Shown here: one piece after another, positions 8,200-17,607 of the stretch
How positions within the stretch are numbered: the first letter of the stretch is position 1
Layout: the number at the start of each line of letters is the position of its first letter
Origin: Micromonospora cremea
Lineage (GTDB): Bacteria; Actinomycetota; Actinomycetes; Mycobacteriales; Micromonosporaceae
Direction of reading: 5' to 3'
DNA: 64,000 nucleotides
Assembly: GCF_900143515.1 (NCBI RefSeq)
Contig: NZ_FSQT01000002.1
Coordinates: 3,101,501-3,165,500, forward strand
Translations under genes and position numbers: made by a program
Notes under the pieces: generated by a model
Told to the model about the DNA's origin: nothing
What the model saw: only the letters and a program-made list of their open reading frames with translations
The model's database searches: none

Positions 8200-9585
8200 G
8201 TGTCTGATCTGTCCCAGATCGTGAAGGCGTACGACGTCCGAGGGACGGTGCCGGACCAGTGGGACGAACGGGTCGCCGAAGCGCTCGGAGCCGCATTCAC
8301 CCAGCTGCTTAACAGCACCGACGAGCCGGGCGACGCGGTCGTCATCGGGTACGACATGCGCGCCACCTCGCCGGGGCTGGCCGCGGCCTTCGCCGCGGGC
8401 GTTCGTGCCGAGGGACGCTCGGTGATCGAGATCGGGCTGGCCTCCACCGACCTGCTCTACTTCGCGTCCGGCTCCCTCGATCTGCCCGGTGCGATGTTCA
8501 CCGCCAGCCACAACCCGGCGCAGTACAACGGCATCAAGATGTGCCGCTCGGGTGCCCGGCCGATCGGCCAGGCCAGCGGGCTGGCGGAGATCCGTGACCG
8601 GGCCCAGGCTCTGCTGGACTCGGGCGATGCCCGCCCGGCCGGCGACCCGGTCCGGCCGGCCGAGCGGCGGGACCTGCTGGCCGACTACGCCGCCTACCTG
8701 CGCAAGCTGGTCGATCTCTCCGGCATCCGGCCACTGAAGGTGGTGGTCGACGCCGGCAACGGGATGGGCGGCTTCACCGTGCCCACCGTGCTGGGCGACG
8801 CCGCCCTGTCGGCCCTGCCGCTGGAGATCGTGCCGCTCTATTTCGAGCTGGACGGCACCTTCCCGAACCACGAGGCCAACCCACTGGACCCGGCGAACCT
8901 GGTCGACCTCCAGCGCGCCGTCGTCGAGCACGGTGCCGAGATCGGGCTGGCCTTCGACGGCGACGCCGACCGCTGCTTCGTGATTGACGAGCGCGGTGAG
9001 CCGGTCTCGCCGTCGGCGATCACCGCCCTGGTCGCCGCACGTGAGCTGGCCAAGCACCCGGGTTCCACCGTCATCCACGGGCTGATCACGTCCAGGGCGG
9101 TGCCGGAGATCATCCGGGAGCACGGTGGGGAGCCGGTGGTCGCCCGGGTTGGACACTCCTTCATCAAGGCGGAGATGGCCCGCACCAACGCCGTCTTCGG
9201 CGGCGAGCACTCCGCGCACTACTACTTCCGGGACTTCTGGTTCGCCGACACCGGGATGCTCGCCGCGATGCACACGTTGGCCGCGCTCGGCGAGCAGTCG
9301 CTGCCGCTGTCCATGCTGGCCGGCGAGTACGAGCGCTACATCGCGTCCGGTGAAATCAACTCGACGGTCCTCGACCAGGCGGCGGCAATGGCCGAGGTGC
9401 GGGCCGCGTACCCCGATGCGGCGGTCGACGAGATGGACGGGCTCACCCTGCGTTTCTCCGACGGCGCCTGGTTCAACCTGCGAGCCTCCAACACGGAGCC
9501 GCTGCTGCGGCTCAACGTCGAGGCGCCCACCCGGGAGCGGATGGTCTCGCTCCGTGACGAGGTGCTGGGCCGGGTTCGCCGATAA
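8200..9585 (+). CDS. manB: Phosphomannomutase/phosphoglucomutase
   Basis: 461 residues of the alpha-D-phosphohexomutase family, interconverting mannose-6-phosphate and mannose-1-phosphate (and probably the glucose forms). It shows the phosphoserine loop TASHNPAQYNG (serine near residue 103), the metal-binding loop DGDADRC, the sugar-binding GGEHSAH and the phosphate-binding RASNTEPLLRLN near the C-terminus. GTG 8200 is preceded by AAGGAG at good spacing. It heads a cluster with a Trm112-like protein, a SIS isomerase, a cation transporter and manA, which points to GDP-mannose supply for mannosylated lipids and glycoproteins. Confidence 0.9.
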   Translation: MSDLSQIVKAYDVRGTVPDQWDERVAEALGAAFTQLLNSTDEPGDAVVIGYDMRATSPGLAAAFAAGVRAEGRSVIEIGLASTDLLYFASGSLDLPGAMFTASHNPAQYNGIKMCRSGARPIGQASGLAEIRDRAQALLDSGDARPAGDPVRPAERRDLLADYAAYLRKLVDLSGIRPLKVVVDAGNGMGGFTVPTVLGDAALSALPLEIVPLYFELDGTFPNHEANPLDPANLVDLQRAVVEHGAEIGLAFDGDADRCFVIDERGEPVSPSAITALVAARELAKHPGSTVIHGLITSRAVPEIIREHGGEPVVARVGHSFIKAEMARTNAVFGGEHSAHYYFRDFWFADTGMLAAMHTLAALGEQSLPLSMLAGEYERYIASGEINSTVLDQAAAMAEVRAAYPDAAVDEMDGLTLRFSDGAWFNLRASNTEPLLRLNVEAPTRERMVSLRDEVLGRVRR

Positions 9586-9646
9586 GATCGCCTGCGCCGG
9601 TCGGCACCGCCGCCGGTGAAGCCGCACACGTGGAAGGAGCCGTGCC

Positions 9647-9832
9647 ATGGCCCTGGATCCGCAGTTGCTCGAGATTCTCGCCTGTCCGGACACGCACCAC
9701 GCCCCGCTCACCTACGACGCCGAGGCGCAGACGCTGACCTGTACGGAGTGCGGCCGGATCTTCGAGGTCCGCGACGACGTGCCGGTGCTGCTGCTCGATG
9801 AGGCGCGCAGCGGCCCCGGACAGCCGTCATGA
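9647..9832 (+). CDS. Trm112-like small zinc-ribbon-type protein
   Basis: 61 residues starting MALDPQLLEILACPDTHHAP, with a second half TLTCTECGRIFEVRDDVPVL. The single cysteine before PDTHHAP plus the later C-x-x-C give a partial zinc-ribbon set typical of the bacterial Trm112/YcaR family; the family's first C-x-x-C has become C-x-x-T here. Its role is not known with certainty, but it is regularly placed between manB and the SIS isomerase in actinobacteria. It overlaps the next gene by 4 nt (ATGA), so the two are translationally coupled. Confidence 0.75.
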   Translation: MALDPQLLEILACPDTHHAPLTYDAEAQTLTCTECGRIFEVRDDVPVLLLDEARSGPGQPS

Positions 9833-11025
9833 TCGACGGTACGGCCGGGGTCAGCGGACGTCGTGACGCCGACGAGGCCCTGCTCGACAACCCGGAGGCG
9901 CTGGCCGAGCACGACCCGGGCGGCATGCTCCGGCACACCGCCTCGGCCGGGGCGCAGGTCCGCGAGTCGGCCGCGCTGGCCGCCGAGGCGAACCTGGCGG
10001 TGCTCGCCGACGACGGGCGCCCCCGGGCCGTGGTGATCGCCGGCATCGGCACCGCCGGGCGTACCGGGGACGTGCTGGCCACGGTCGCCGGGCCGCGCTG
10101 CCCGGTGCCGGTCATCGCGCACCGCAGCGCCGGCGTACCCGGTTGGGTTGGCGCCGCCGACGTGGTCATCGCGGTGAGCGCGTCCGGTCGTAGCCCGGAG
10201 GCGCTCGGCGCCGCCGAGGCGGCGCACCGGCGTGGCGCCCGGCTGGTCGCGGTGGGTGCACCCGACTCGCAGTTGCAGTCGGTCGCCGAGCGGGCCCGGG
10301 CGCCGTTCATCCCGGTGCCCCGGCGCGCCCCGGCCCGGGCCAGCCTCTGGGCGCTCACCGTGCCGGTTCTGCTCGCCGCCCGTTCCCTCGGGCTGGTGAA
10401 GGTCAACGAGGCGGACCTGGCGGAAACGGCGGCCCGGCTCGACGCGGACGCCGACCGCTGCCGCTCCAGCGCGGAGTCCTTCGTCAACCCGGCGAAGTCA
10501 CTGGCCCTGGGCCTGGCCGGCTCGGTCCCGATCGTCTGGGGCTCGTCCCCGCTGGCCACCGTGGCGGCCCGCCGGTTCGGCGACACCCTGTCGGCGAACG
10601 CCCGCTACCCGGTGGTCACCGGGGCGCTCGGCGAGGCCGGCCGCGGCCGGGTCGGGTTGCTGGATGGCGTCTTCGGTGGCCTGGCCGAGGGGGAGCGCGA
10701 CATCTTCGCCGAGCCGGCGGAGGACGACGGCGAGGGCACCCGGCTGCGGCTGGTGCTGCTGCGCGACGGCGGGCTCAACGCCGAGGACGACACGGACGAG
10801 CCGCTGGCGGTCGAGGAGCGCCGCGCGGACGCGGTGCAGACCCTCGCCGAGCGCCGCGGTGTGCGATGCGACGTGGTGACCGCCGAGGGTGGGTCCGCGC
10901 TGGAACGGCTGGCCTCGCTGATCGCCGTACCGGACTTCGCCTCGATCTACCTCGCCCTGGCCCACGGGTTGGACCCGATGGCGGTACCGGCCATCACCGA
11001 GATGAAGGAGCTGTCGAACCAGTGA
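9829..11025 (+). CDS. SIS-domain bifunctional phosphoglucose/phosphomannose isomerase-like protein
   Basis: 398 residues with two SIS (sugar isomerase) halves. The first contains VVIAGIGTAGRTGDVLA and VVIAVSASGRSPEALGAAEA, the serine/glycine loop that binds sugar phosphate. The second starts about residue 220 (VPIVWGSSPLATVAARRFGD) and ends with a helix carrying IYLALAHGLDPMAVPAI. The family equilibrates glucose-6-, fructose-6- and mannose-6-phosphate. With manB and manA beside it, a role in mannose metabolism is likely, though actinobacterial members are not all tested enzymatically. Its start overlaps the Trm112-like gene. Confidence 0.8.
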   Translation: MIDGTAGVSGRRDADEALLDNPEALAEHDPGGMLRHTASAGAQVRESAALAAEANLAVLADDGRPRAVVIAGIGTAGRTGDVLATVAGPRCPVPVIAHRSAGVPGWVGAADVVIAVSASGRSPEALGAAEAAHRRGARLVAVGAPDSQLQSVAERARAPFIPVPRRAPARASLWALTVPVLLAARSLGLVKVNEADLAETAARLDADADRCRSSAESFVNPAKSLALGLAGSVPIVWGSSPLATVAARRFGDTLSANARYPVVTGALGEAGRGRVGLLDGVFGGLAEGERDIFAEPAEDDGEGTRLRLVLLRDGGLNAEDDTDEPLAVEERRADAVQTLAERRGVRCDVVTAEGGSALERLASLIAVPDFASIYLALAHGLDPMAVPAITEMKELSNQ

Positions 11026-11092
11026 ACGGACGTAGGGGGCGGCGCGGCACGCGCGCACCGGCCAGCGCAGTGCGGCAGGGCGGAGCGGTGGC

Positions 11093-12100
11093 GTGAGCGC
11101 GAACGGTGGGACGAAGGCGATCGTCGCCGCCCTGCTGGCCAACATCGGCATCGCCGTCACCAAGTTCATCGCGTTCCTGCTCTCCGGTTCGTCGTCGATG
11201 CTGGCCGAGTCGATCCACTCGGTCGCCGACTCCGGCAACCAGGGCCTGCTGCTGCTCGGCGGCAAGCGCGCCAGGCGGGAGGCGACCCCGCAGCACCCGT
11301 TCGGGTACGGCCGGGAGCGCTACATCTACGCGTTCATCGTGTCGATCGTGCTGTTCAGCGTCGGTGGCCTGTTCGCCCTGTACGAGGCGTACCACAAGTG
11401 GGACCACGAGGAGGGCATCAAGTCCTGGCACTGGCTGCCGGTGGTCGTGCTGGTGGCGGCGATCATCATGGAGTCGTTCTCCTTCCGGACCGCCATCAAG
11501 GAGTCCAACCACATCCGCGGTAATCAGTCCTGGGTGCGCTTCATCCGCCGGGCCAAGGCGCCGGAGCTGCCGGTGGTCCTGCTGGAGGACTTCGGCGCAC
11601 TGGTCGGTCTGGTCTTCGCGCTGTTCGGCGTGGGCATGACGCTGATCACCGGCAACGGCCGGTGGGACGCCGCCGGCACCGCCATGATCGGCATCCTGCT
11701 GGTGACCATCGCCATCGTGCTGGCCATCGAGACCAAGAGCCTGCTGCTCGGTGAGGGCGCAGAGCAGCACGACCTGGACGCCATCGAACGGGCGATCACC
11801 GACGGCCCCGAAGTGGAGCGGATCATCCACATGAAGACGCTCTACCTGGGGCCGGAGGAGCTGATGGTGGCCGCGAAGATCGCGGTGCGGGCCTGCGAGA
11901 GCGCTCAGGACCTGGCCCGGGGCATCAACGCCGCGGAGGCGCGGATCCGCGCCGCGGTGCCGATCGCCCGGGTGATCTACCTGGAGCCGGACATCTACAG
12001 CGCCACCGCCGCCGAGGCCGGCACCGGTGCCGCCGCCGACACCGCCGTACCGCAGCCCCAGGACGCGTCGGGCGAGGCGGCCGGGCGGCCCGGGGGCTGA
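11093..12100 (+). CDS. Cation diffusion facilitator (CDF) family metal transporter
   Basis: 335 residues. Transmembrane segments begin at AIVAALLANIGIAVTKFIAF. The second helix carries SMLAESIHSVADSGNQ with the metal-binding aspartate, followed by the HPFGYGRERYIYAF motif typical of one CDF branch. Further segments are ALVGLVFALFGVGMTL and MIGILLVTIAIVLAI. The C-terminal cytoplasmic domain runs from about 210 (EGAEQHDLDAIERAI) and is followed by a low-complexity Ala/Thr tail. CDF proteins export Zn, Co, Fe or Mn by proton antiport; the ion is not predictable here. Sitting inside the mannose cluster, it may supply or balance the metal used by type-I ManA, which is a guess. Confidence 0.82.
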   Translation: MSANGGTKAIVAALLANIGIAVTKFIAFLLSGSSSMLAESIHSVADSGNQGLLLLGGKRARREATPQHPFGYGRERYIYAFIVSIVLFSVGGLFALYEAYHKWDHEEGIKSWHWLPVVVLVAAIIMESFSFRTAIKESNHIRGNQSWVRFIRRAKAPELPVVLLEDFGALVGLVFALFGVGMTLITGNGRWDAAGTAMIGILLVTIAIVLAIETKSLLLGEGAEQHDLDAIERAITDGPEVERIIHMKTLYLGPEELMVAAKIAVRACESAQDLARGINAAEARIRAAVPIARVIYLEPDIYSATAAEAGTGAAADTAVPQPQDASGEAAGRPGG

Positions 12101-12103
12101 CGG

Positions 12104-13267
12104 GTGGAGCTGCTGTACGGCCCGATCCGGGACTACGCCTGGGGGTCCCGCTCCGCGATCGCCCTGCTGCAGGGGCGGCCGGTGCCCAGTGCCGGCCCGG
12201 AGGCGGAGCTATGGCTGGGCGCCCACCCGAGCGCCCCGGCCAGCGTGGATCGTGCCGGTCTCCGGGTCAGCCTCTGCGACCTGGTACGCGACGAGCCGGG
12301 GCAGTGGCTCGGCCAGCGGGTGTCCGAGCGCTTCGGCACCCGGCTGCCGTTCCTGCTCAAGGTGCTCGCCGCCGACGCTCCGCTGAGCCTGCAGGCCCAC
12401 CCGGACGCCGAACAGGCCCGGGTGGGCTACGCGGCGGACGCGGGGCGCCCGCCGGGGGAGCGCAACTACTCCGACCCGTACCACAAGCCGGAGCTGCTGG
12501 TGGCGCTCACGCCGTTCGAGGCGCTGTGCGGGTTCCGGGACCCGACGGTCTCGGCCGAGGCGCTCGCCGCGTTCGGCGTACCGGCGTTGGCGCCGGTGGT
12601 CGCCGCGTTGCGGACGGGGCCGGTGGGGCTGCGCACGGCGGTGCAGGCGCTGCTCGCCTGGCCGGTCGCGGAGCGCGACGAGTTGCTGGGCTCAGTGCTG
12701 GCGGCGTCGGGCGACGGCCCGGACGCGGAGCTGGCCCGCCGGCTGGCCGTGGCCTACCCGGGGGACCCGGGCGTGCTGGTCGCGCTGCTCCTGCACCATG
12801 TGGGCCTGGCGCCGGGGGAGGCGATCTGGATGCCCGCCGGCAACCTGCACGCCTACCTGAACGGCTGCGGAGTGGAGATCATGGCGGCCAGCGACAACGT
12901 GCTGCGCGGCGGGCTGACCCCGAAGCGGGTCGACGCCGATGAGCTGCTGCGGGTGTTGCGCTTCGAGGTGCTCGAGGATCCGGTACGGGCCGCCGAGCCG
13001 GTCGGGCCGGGGGTGGACTGCTGGCCGGTGCCGGTGGACGACTTCGCGCTGCACCGGGTGCGGGTCGGGACGGCGGTGCCCTCGGTCACGCTGCCGCTGC
13101 CCGGTCCCCGGGTGGTGCTCTGCGGCGCCGGCTCGGTCACGGTGGACGACGGGGCCGGCGCGTTGACGCTCGCGTCCGGCCAGGCCGCGATCGGCACCGC
13201 GGCGGGCGAGCCGTTGCGGGTCAGCGGTGACGGTGAGGCGTACGTGGCCACCGCGGGGCTGCGCTGA
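12104..13267 (+). CDS. manA: Mannose-6-phosphate isomerase, class I
   Basis: 387 residues of the zinc-dependent type-I family that interconverts fructose-6- and mannose-6-phosphate. Visible features: MELLYGPIRDYAWGSRSAIA at the start, AELWLGAHPSAPA, LPFLLKVLAADAPLSLQAHP (zinc ligands), KPELLVALTPFEALCGF, the signature helix-strand WMPAGNLHAYLNGCGVEIMA, and SDNVLRGGLTPKRVD. The C-terminal cupin-like part (about 300-387) is divergent, as usual. GTG 12104 follows the CDF stop by 3 nt, so it is co-transcribed and ends the cluster. Confidence 0.9.
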   Translation: MELLYGPIRDYAWGSRSAIALLQGRPVPSAGPEAELWLGAHPSAPASVDRAGLRVSLCDLVRDEPGQWLGQRVSERFGTRLPFLLKVLAADAPLSLQAHPDAEQARVGYAADAGRPPGERNYSDPYHKPELLVALTPFEALCGFRDPTVSAEALAAFGVPALAPVVAALRTGPVGLRTAVQALLAWPVAERDELLGSVLAASGDGPDAELARRLAVAYPGDPGVLVALLLHHVGLAPGEAIWMPAGNLHAYLNGCGVEIMAASDNVLRGGLTPKRVDADELLRVLRFEVLEDPVRAAEPVGPGVDCWPVPVDDFALHRVRVGTAVPSVTLPLPGPRVVLCGAGSVTVDDGAGALTLASGQAAIGTAAGEPLRVSGDGEAYVATAGLR

Positions 13268-13310
13268 CGCGCTCGGCGCCACGCCGCAAGTCCGACTTTC
13301 CCGGAATAGC

Positions 13311-13339
13311 TTGACGCTGCTCTGGCTGAGTGTGACTCT
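13311..13339 (+). promoter_or_regulatory. Candidate sigma-70-type promoter of sahH
   Basis: TTGACG (13311-13316), a 17-nt spacer, and GACTCT (13334-13339). The -35 box is a good match and the -10 is moderate. Transcription from here would give a leader of about 200 nt containing the hairpin at 13403-13457. Confidence 0.4.
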
Positions 13340-13402
13340 ATGAGTACGCAGCGTTATCGCGACGACGGTCCGACAACGTGCGGGGAACCAAACCGGGGGG
13401 AT

Positions 13403-13457
13403 GCACGGGGCGGCGGGAGTGGACGGTGTTTTCTGTCCATCACCGACCGCCCCGTGC
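13403..13457 (+). other. Strong nested hairpin in the sahH leader
   Basis: GCACGGGGCGG (13403-13413) pairs perfectly with CCGCCCCGTGC (13447-13457). Inside, GTGGAC (13419-13424) pairs with GTCCAT (13435-13440) around a U-rich loop. It lies 86-140 nt upstream of the sahH start and is not followed by a T run. It could be a regulatory leader structure, a processing site, or an attenuator-like element. No known SAM or SAH riboswitch consensus was recognised. Confidence 0.5.
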
Positions 13458-13543
13458 GCTGTCCGCCGACCGTCCCCCGGGCGCCCGTCGCCGGCGCGCG
13501 TAAGGTGGAGGGTCGGCGCAGACATCGTTCGACAGGAGCTTTC

Positions 13544-15043
<1,500 letters not shown>

Positions 15044-15056
15044 TCGACGCTTCCGT

Positions 15057-15086
15057 ACCGGGTCGGCTGTTCGCAGCCGGCCCGGT
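15057..15086 (+). terminator. Rho-independent-like hairpin after sahH
   Basis: ACCGGGTCGGCTG pairs with CAGCCGGCCCGGT around a TTCG tetraloop, a 13-bp stem with one G-U. It starts 14 nt after the sahH stop. As is common in high-GC actinobacteria, there is no long U tail. Confidence 0.75.
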
Positions 15087-15153
15087 TCGTCGTCTCCGTG
15101 CCCAGCGGGGTTCGTCGTTCCGGCGCGGGGGGCGGTTCGGCCCGGCGGGTGGG

Positions 15154-15312
15154 TCAGCCCGAACGGGGGCCGCGGCGGGCGGGGCGGAACCAGGTCCAGA
15201 TGCACCAGGCCAACCAGCCGAGCGACACGACGGTGGCCAGTGGCCGCAAACGCAGCGCGCTGAGCAGCAGCACCACGGCCAGCACCGTCAGCCACGGCAG
15301 GAATCCCTTCAC
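15154..15312 (-). CDS. Small membrane protein, unknown function
   Basis: 52 residues from GTG 15312: a short basic start (VKGFLPW), a hydrophobic helix LTVLAVVLLLSALRL, a second helix ATVVSLGWLAWCIWTWF, and a basic tail RPARRGPRSG. AGGATC about 9 nt before the GTG is an acceptable ribosome binding site. The frame is open further upstream but loses protein character there. The clear two-helix amphipathic pattern makes it more credible than the longer antisense ORF covering the same bases. No homologue is recognised. Confidence 0.45.
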   Translation of the reverse strand: MKGFLPWLTVLAVVLLLSALRLRPLATVVSLGWLAWCIWTWFRPARRGPRSG

Positions 15313-15434
15313 AGCGGCGATCCTTTCACAGCGGGACCGCGGGCGGCTGATCGTCGACCGGCGGACGGCCGGTGAGCATTCCATGAACGACTTGACGAGG
15401 CCTCTGAACTGGAGGAAGGTATGGCTGCCCTAAG

Positions 15435-15453
15435 TTAGCTGAGGCAGGCCTAA
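15435..15453 (+). promoter_or_regulatory. IdeR/DmdR-type iron box upstream of efeU
   Basis: TTAGCTGAGGCAGGCCTAA matches 14 of 19 positions of the classical iron box TTAGGTTAGGCTAACCTAA, including both complete outer arms (TTAG and CCTAA). It lies 17 nt upstream of the efeU start, where an Fe-loaded DtxR-family repressor would block transcription or early elongation. Confidence 0.75.
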
Positions 15454-15469
15454 TGATCTCGGAGCTCGG

Positions 15470-16426
15470 ATGTTCGCCACGTACCTGATCGGTCTGCGGG
15501 AGGGCCTGGAAGCGACCCTGGTGGTCAGCATCCTGGTCGCCTTCCTGGTGAAGTCGCAGCGCCGGGACCGGTTGCCCCAGGTCTGGGCGGGCGTCGCACT
15601 GGCCGTGGCCCTCTCGGTGCTCTTCGGCTGGCTGATCGAGTACACCTCGACGTCGCTGCTGGCCCGTTCCGAGGACCGCGAGCTGTTCGAGGCGATCACC
15701 TCCGTCGCCGCCGTGGTCTTCGTCACCTGGATGATCTTCTGGATGCGCCGGGCTGCCCGCACCATCGCCGGCGAGCTGCGCGGCAAGCTCACCGAGGCGC
15801 TGGCCGTCGGGTCCCTCGCGGTCGCCGGGATGGCCTTCCTGGCGGTGATCCGGGAGGGCCTGGAGACCGCGCTGATCTTCTACTCCGCCGCCCAGGGCGC
15901 GGCCGGCGACAGCGGACCGCTGCTCGCGCTGATCGGCGGCATCGCCACCGCCGTGGCGCTCGGGGTGCTGCTCTACGCCAGCGCCCTGCGAATCAACCTC
16001 AGCAAGTTCTTCACCTGGACCGGCGCGCTGCTGATCCTGGTCGCCGCCGGCATCCTCAAGTACGGCGTGCACGACTTCCAGGAGGCCGGTGTCCTTCCCG
16101 GCCTGAACGACCTGGCCTTCGACATCACCACCGCGCTCGACCCCAGCACCTGGTACGCCGCGCTGCTCGCCGGGATGTTCAACGTGACCCCCGCGCCCAC
16201 CGTGCTGGAGACGATCGCCTGGGTCGCGTACGCCGTGCCCGTCCTCCTGCTCTTCCTGCGCCCGACCCGCCGTACGCCGGCACCCGTCGCGGCGCCGGCC
16301 GGCCCCGGAGCCGGGACGGCTCCGACGACCGGCGCGAGCGACACCGCGACCACCACCACCGCCACCGAGCGCGGGGCCGACACCGGCACCGGGGCCGAGG
16401 CGGCGTCCACGCCGCAGCGTGCCTGA
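15470..16426 (+). CDS. efeU: Iron permease EfeU (FTR1 family)
   Basis: 318 residues with seven hydrophobic segments and both iron-binding REGLE motifs: R10-E14 in GLREGLEATL and R128-E132 in VIREGLETAL. FTR1/EfeU proteins carry iron across the membrane, working with the periplasmic or surface partners EfeO and EfeB. The C-terminal 50 residues are a low-complexity Ala/Thr tail. GGAG ends 5 nt before the ATG. It is the first gene of efeUOB and sits directly behind an iron box, so it should be repressed by iron. Confidence 0.9.
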   Translation: MFATYLIGLREGLEATLVVSILVAFLVKSQRRDRLPQVWAGVALAVALSVLFGWLIEYTSTSLLARSEDRELFEAITSVAAVVFVTWMIFWMRRAARTIAGELRGKLTEALAVGSLAVAGMAFLAVIREGLETALIFYSAAQGAAGDSGPLLALIGGIATAVALGVLLYASALRINLSKFFTWTGALLILVAAGILKYGVHDFQEAGVLPGLNDLAFDITTALDPSTWYAALLAGMFNVTPAPTVLETIAWVAYAVPVLLLFLRPTRRTPAPVAAPAGPGAGTAPTTGASDTATTTTATERGADTGTGAEAASTPQRA

Positions 16427-16448
16427 CCCACGAGGAGAGACAGCTCAG

Positions 16449-17582
16449 ATGCGTACCACCCGATTCTTCGCGCTGGCCGCTGCCGGCGTGCTGGCGACGA
16501 CCGGTGTCGCCGCCTGCTCCGACTCCGAGAAGGGTGACGCGGCCGGGGCCGGCGGCCCGATCGTGGTCAAGGCCACCGACACCGCCTGTGAGGTCGGCAC
16601 GACCGACCTCGGTGCCGGGACCGCCACCTTCAAGATCACCAACTCCGGCGCGAAGGTGACCGAGTTCTACGTGTACGCCTCCGGCGACCGAGTGATGGGC
16701 GAGGTGGAGAACATCGCCCCCGGGCTGAGCCGTGAGCTGCACGTGGAGCTGCCGGCCGGCACGTACGAGACGGCCTGCAAGCCGGGGATGAGCGGCAAGG
16801 GCATCCGCGGCGCGCTTAAGGTCAGCGGATCGGCCGAGCCGCTGACCGCCGACGCCGCGCTGGCCGGCGCGACCGACAACTACCAGCGCTACGTCAAGAG
16901 CCAGACCGGCGCGCTGCTGGAGAAGACCGAGGAGTTCGTCGCCGCGGTCAAGGCCGGCGACGTGGCGAAGGCCAAGGCGCTCTTCCCGGTCGCCCGCACC
17001 TACTGGGAGCGGATCGAGCCGGTGGCCGAGATCTTCGGCGACCTCGACCCCAAGATCGACGGCCGCGAGGAGGTCATCGAGGAGGGGATGGAGTTCACCG
17101 GCTTCCACCGGATCGAGAAGGACCTCTGGCAGTCCGGCGACATCAGCAAGGACGGCCCGATCGCCGACCGGCTGCTGGTCGACGTCAAGGAGATCGTGGC
17201 CAAGGCCAACGCGGAGAAGCTCTCCCCGCTCCAGCTCGCCAACGGTGCCAAGGAACTGCTCGACGAGGTTGCCAGCGGCAAGATCACCGGCGAGGAGGAC
17301 CGCTACTCGCACACCGACCTGTGGGACTTCTCCGCCAACCTGGAGGGTTCCAAGGCCGCCGTGTCCGCCCTCCGCCCGGCGCTGGAGCAGCGCTCGCCGG
17401 AGCTGGTCAAGCAGCTGGACACCGAGTTCACCAACGTCGAGGCGCTGCTCGGCAAGCACCGCGAGGGCGACGGGTGGAAGCTGCACACCGCGTTGAGCAA
17501 GGCCGAGCTCAAGGAGCTCTCCGACGGCATCAACGCCCTCGCCGAGCCGATCAGCAAGGTCGCCGCAGTCGTCGCCCGGTGA
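16449..17582 (+). CDS. efeO: EfeO, iron-uptake lipoprotein with cupredoxin-like and M75/imelysin domains
   Basis: 377 residues. A lipoprotein signal peptide ends in the lipobox VAAC (cysteine near residue 21). An N-terminal cupredoxin-like domain (about 35-125) holds a TACEVGTTDLGAG strand and ETACKPGMSGKGIRG. The M75/imelysin-type helical domain follows from about 140 with the iron-site HxxE-like motif FTGFHRIEKDLW and later the VDVKEIVAKANAEKL and RYSHTDLWDFSANLEG helices. EfeO is thought to bind iron at the surface and pass it to EfeU. ATG 16449 gives the signal peptide directly, and GAGGAGA lies upstream. Confidence 0.9.
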   Translation: MRTTRFFALAAAGVLATTGVAACSDSEKGDAAGAGGPIVVKATDTACEVGTTDLGAGTATFKITNSGAKVTEFYVYASGDRVMGEVENIAPGLSRELHVELPAGTYETACKPGMSGKGIRGALKVSGSAEPLTADAALAGATDNYQRYVKSQTGALLEKTEEFVAAVKAGDVAKAKALFPVARTYWERIEPVAEIFGDLDPKIDGREEVIEEGMEFTGFHRIEKDLWQSGDISKDGPIADRLLVDVKEIVAKANAEKLSPLQLANGAKELLDEVASGKITGEEDRYSHTDLWDFSANLEGSKAAVSALRPALEQRSPELVKQLDTEFTNVEALLGKHREGDGWKLHTALSKAELKELSDGINALAEPISKVAAVVAR

Positions 17583-17607
17583 CCGGAGGACAGGGAGGGT
17601 CGAGTCG

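Noticed and set aside
13340..13402. c-di-AMP (ydaO-type) or SAH riboswitch before sahH
   Set aside because: A GGGGAACC tract is present, but the rest of the conserved ydaO core and the SAH riboswitch consensus could not be found.
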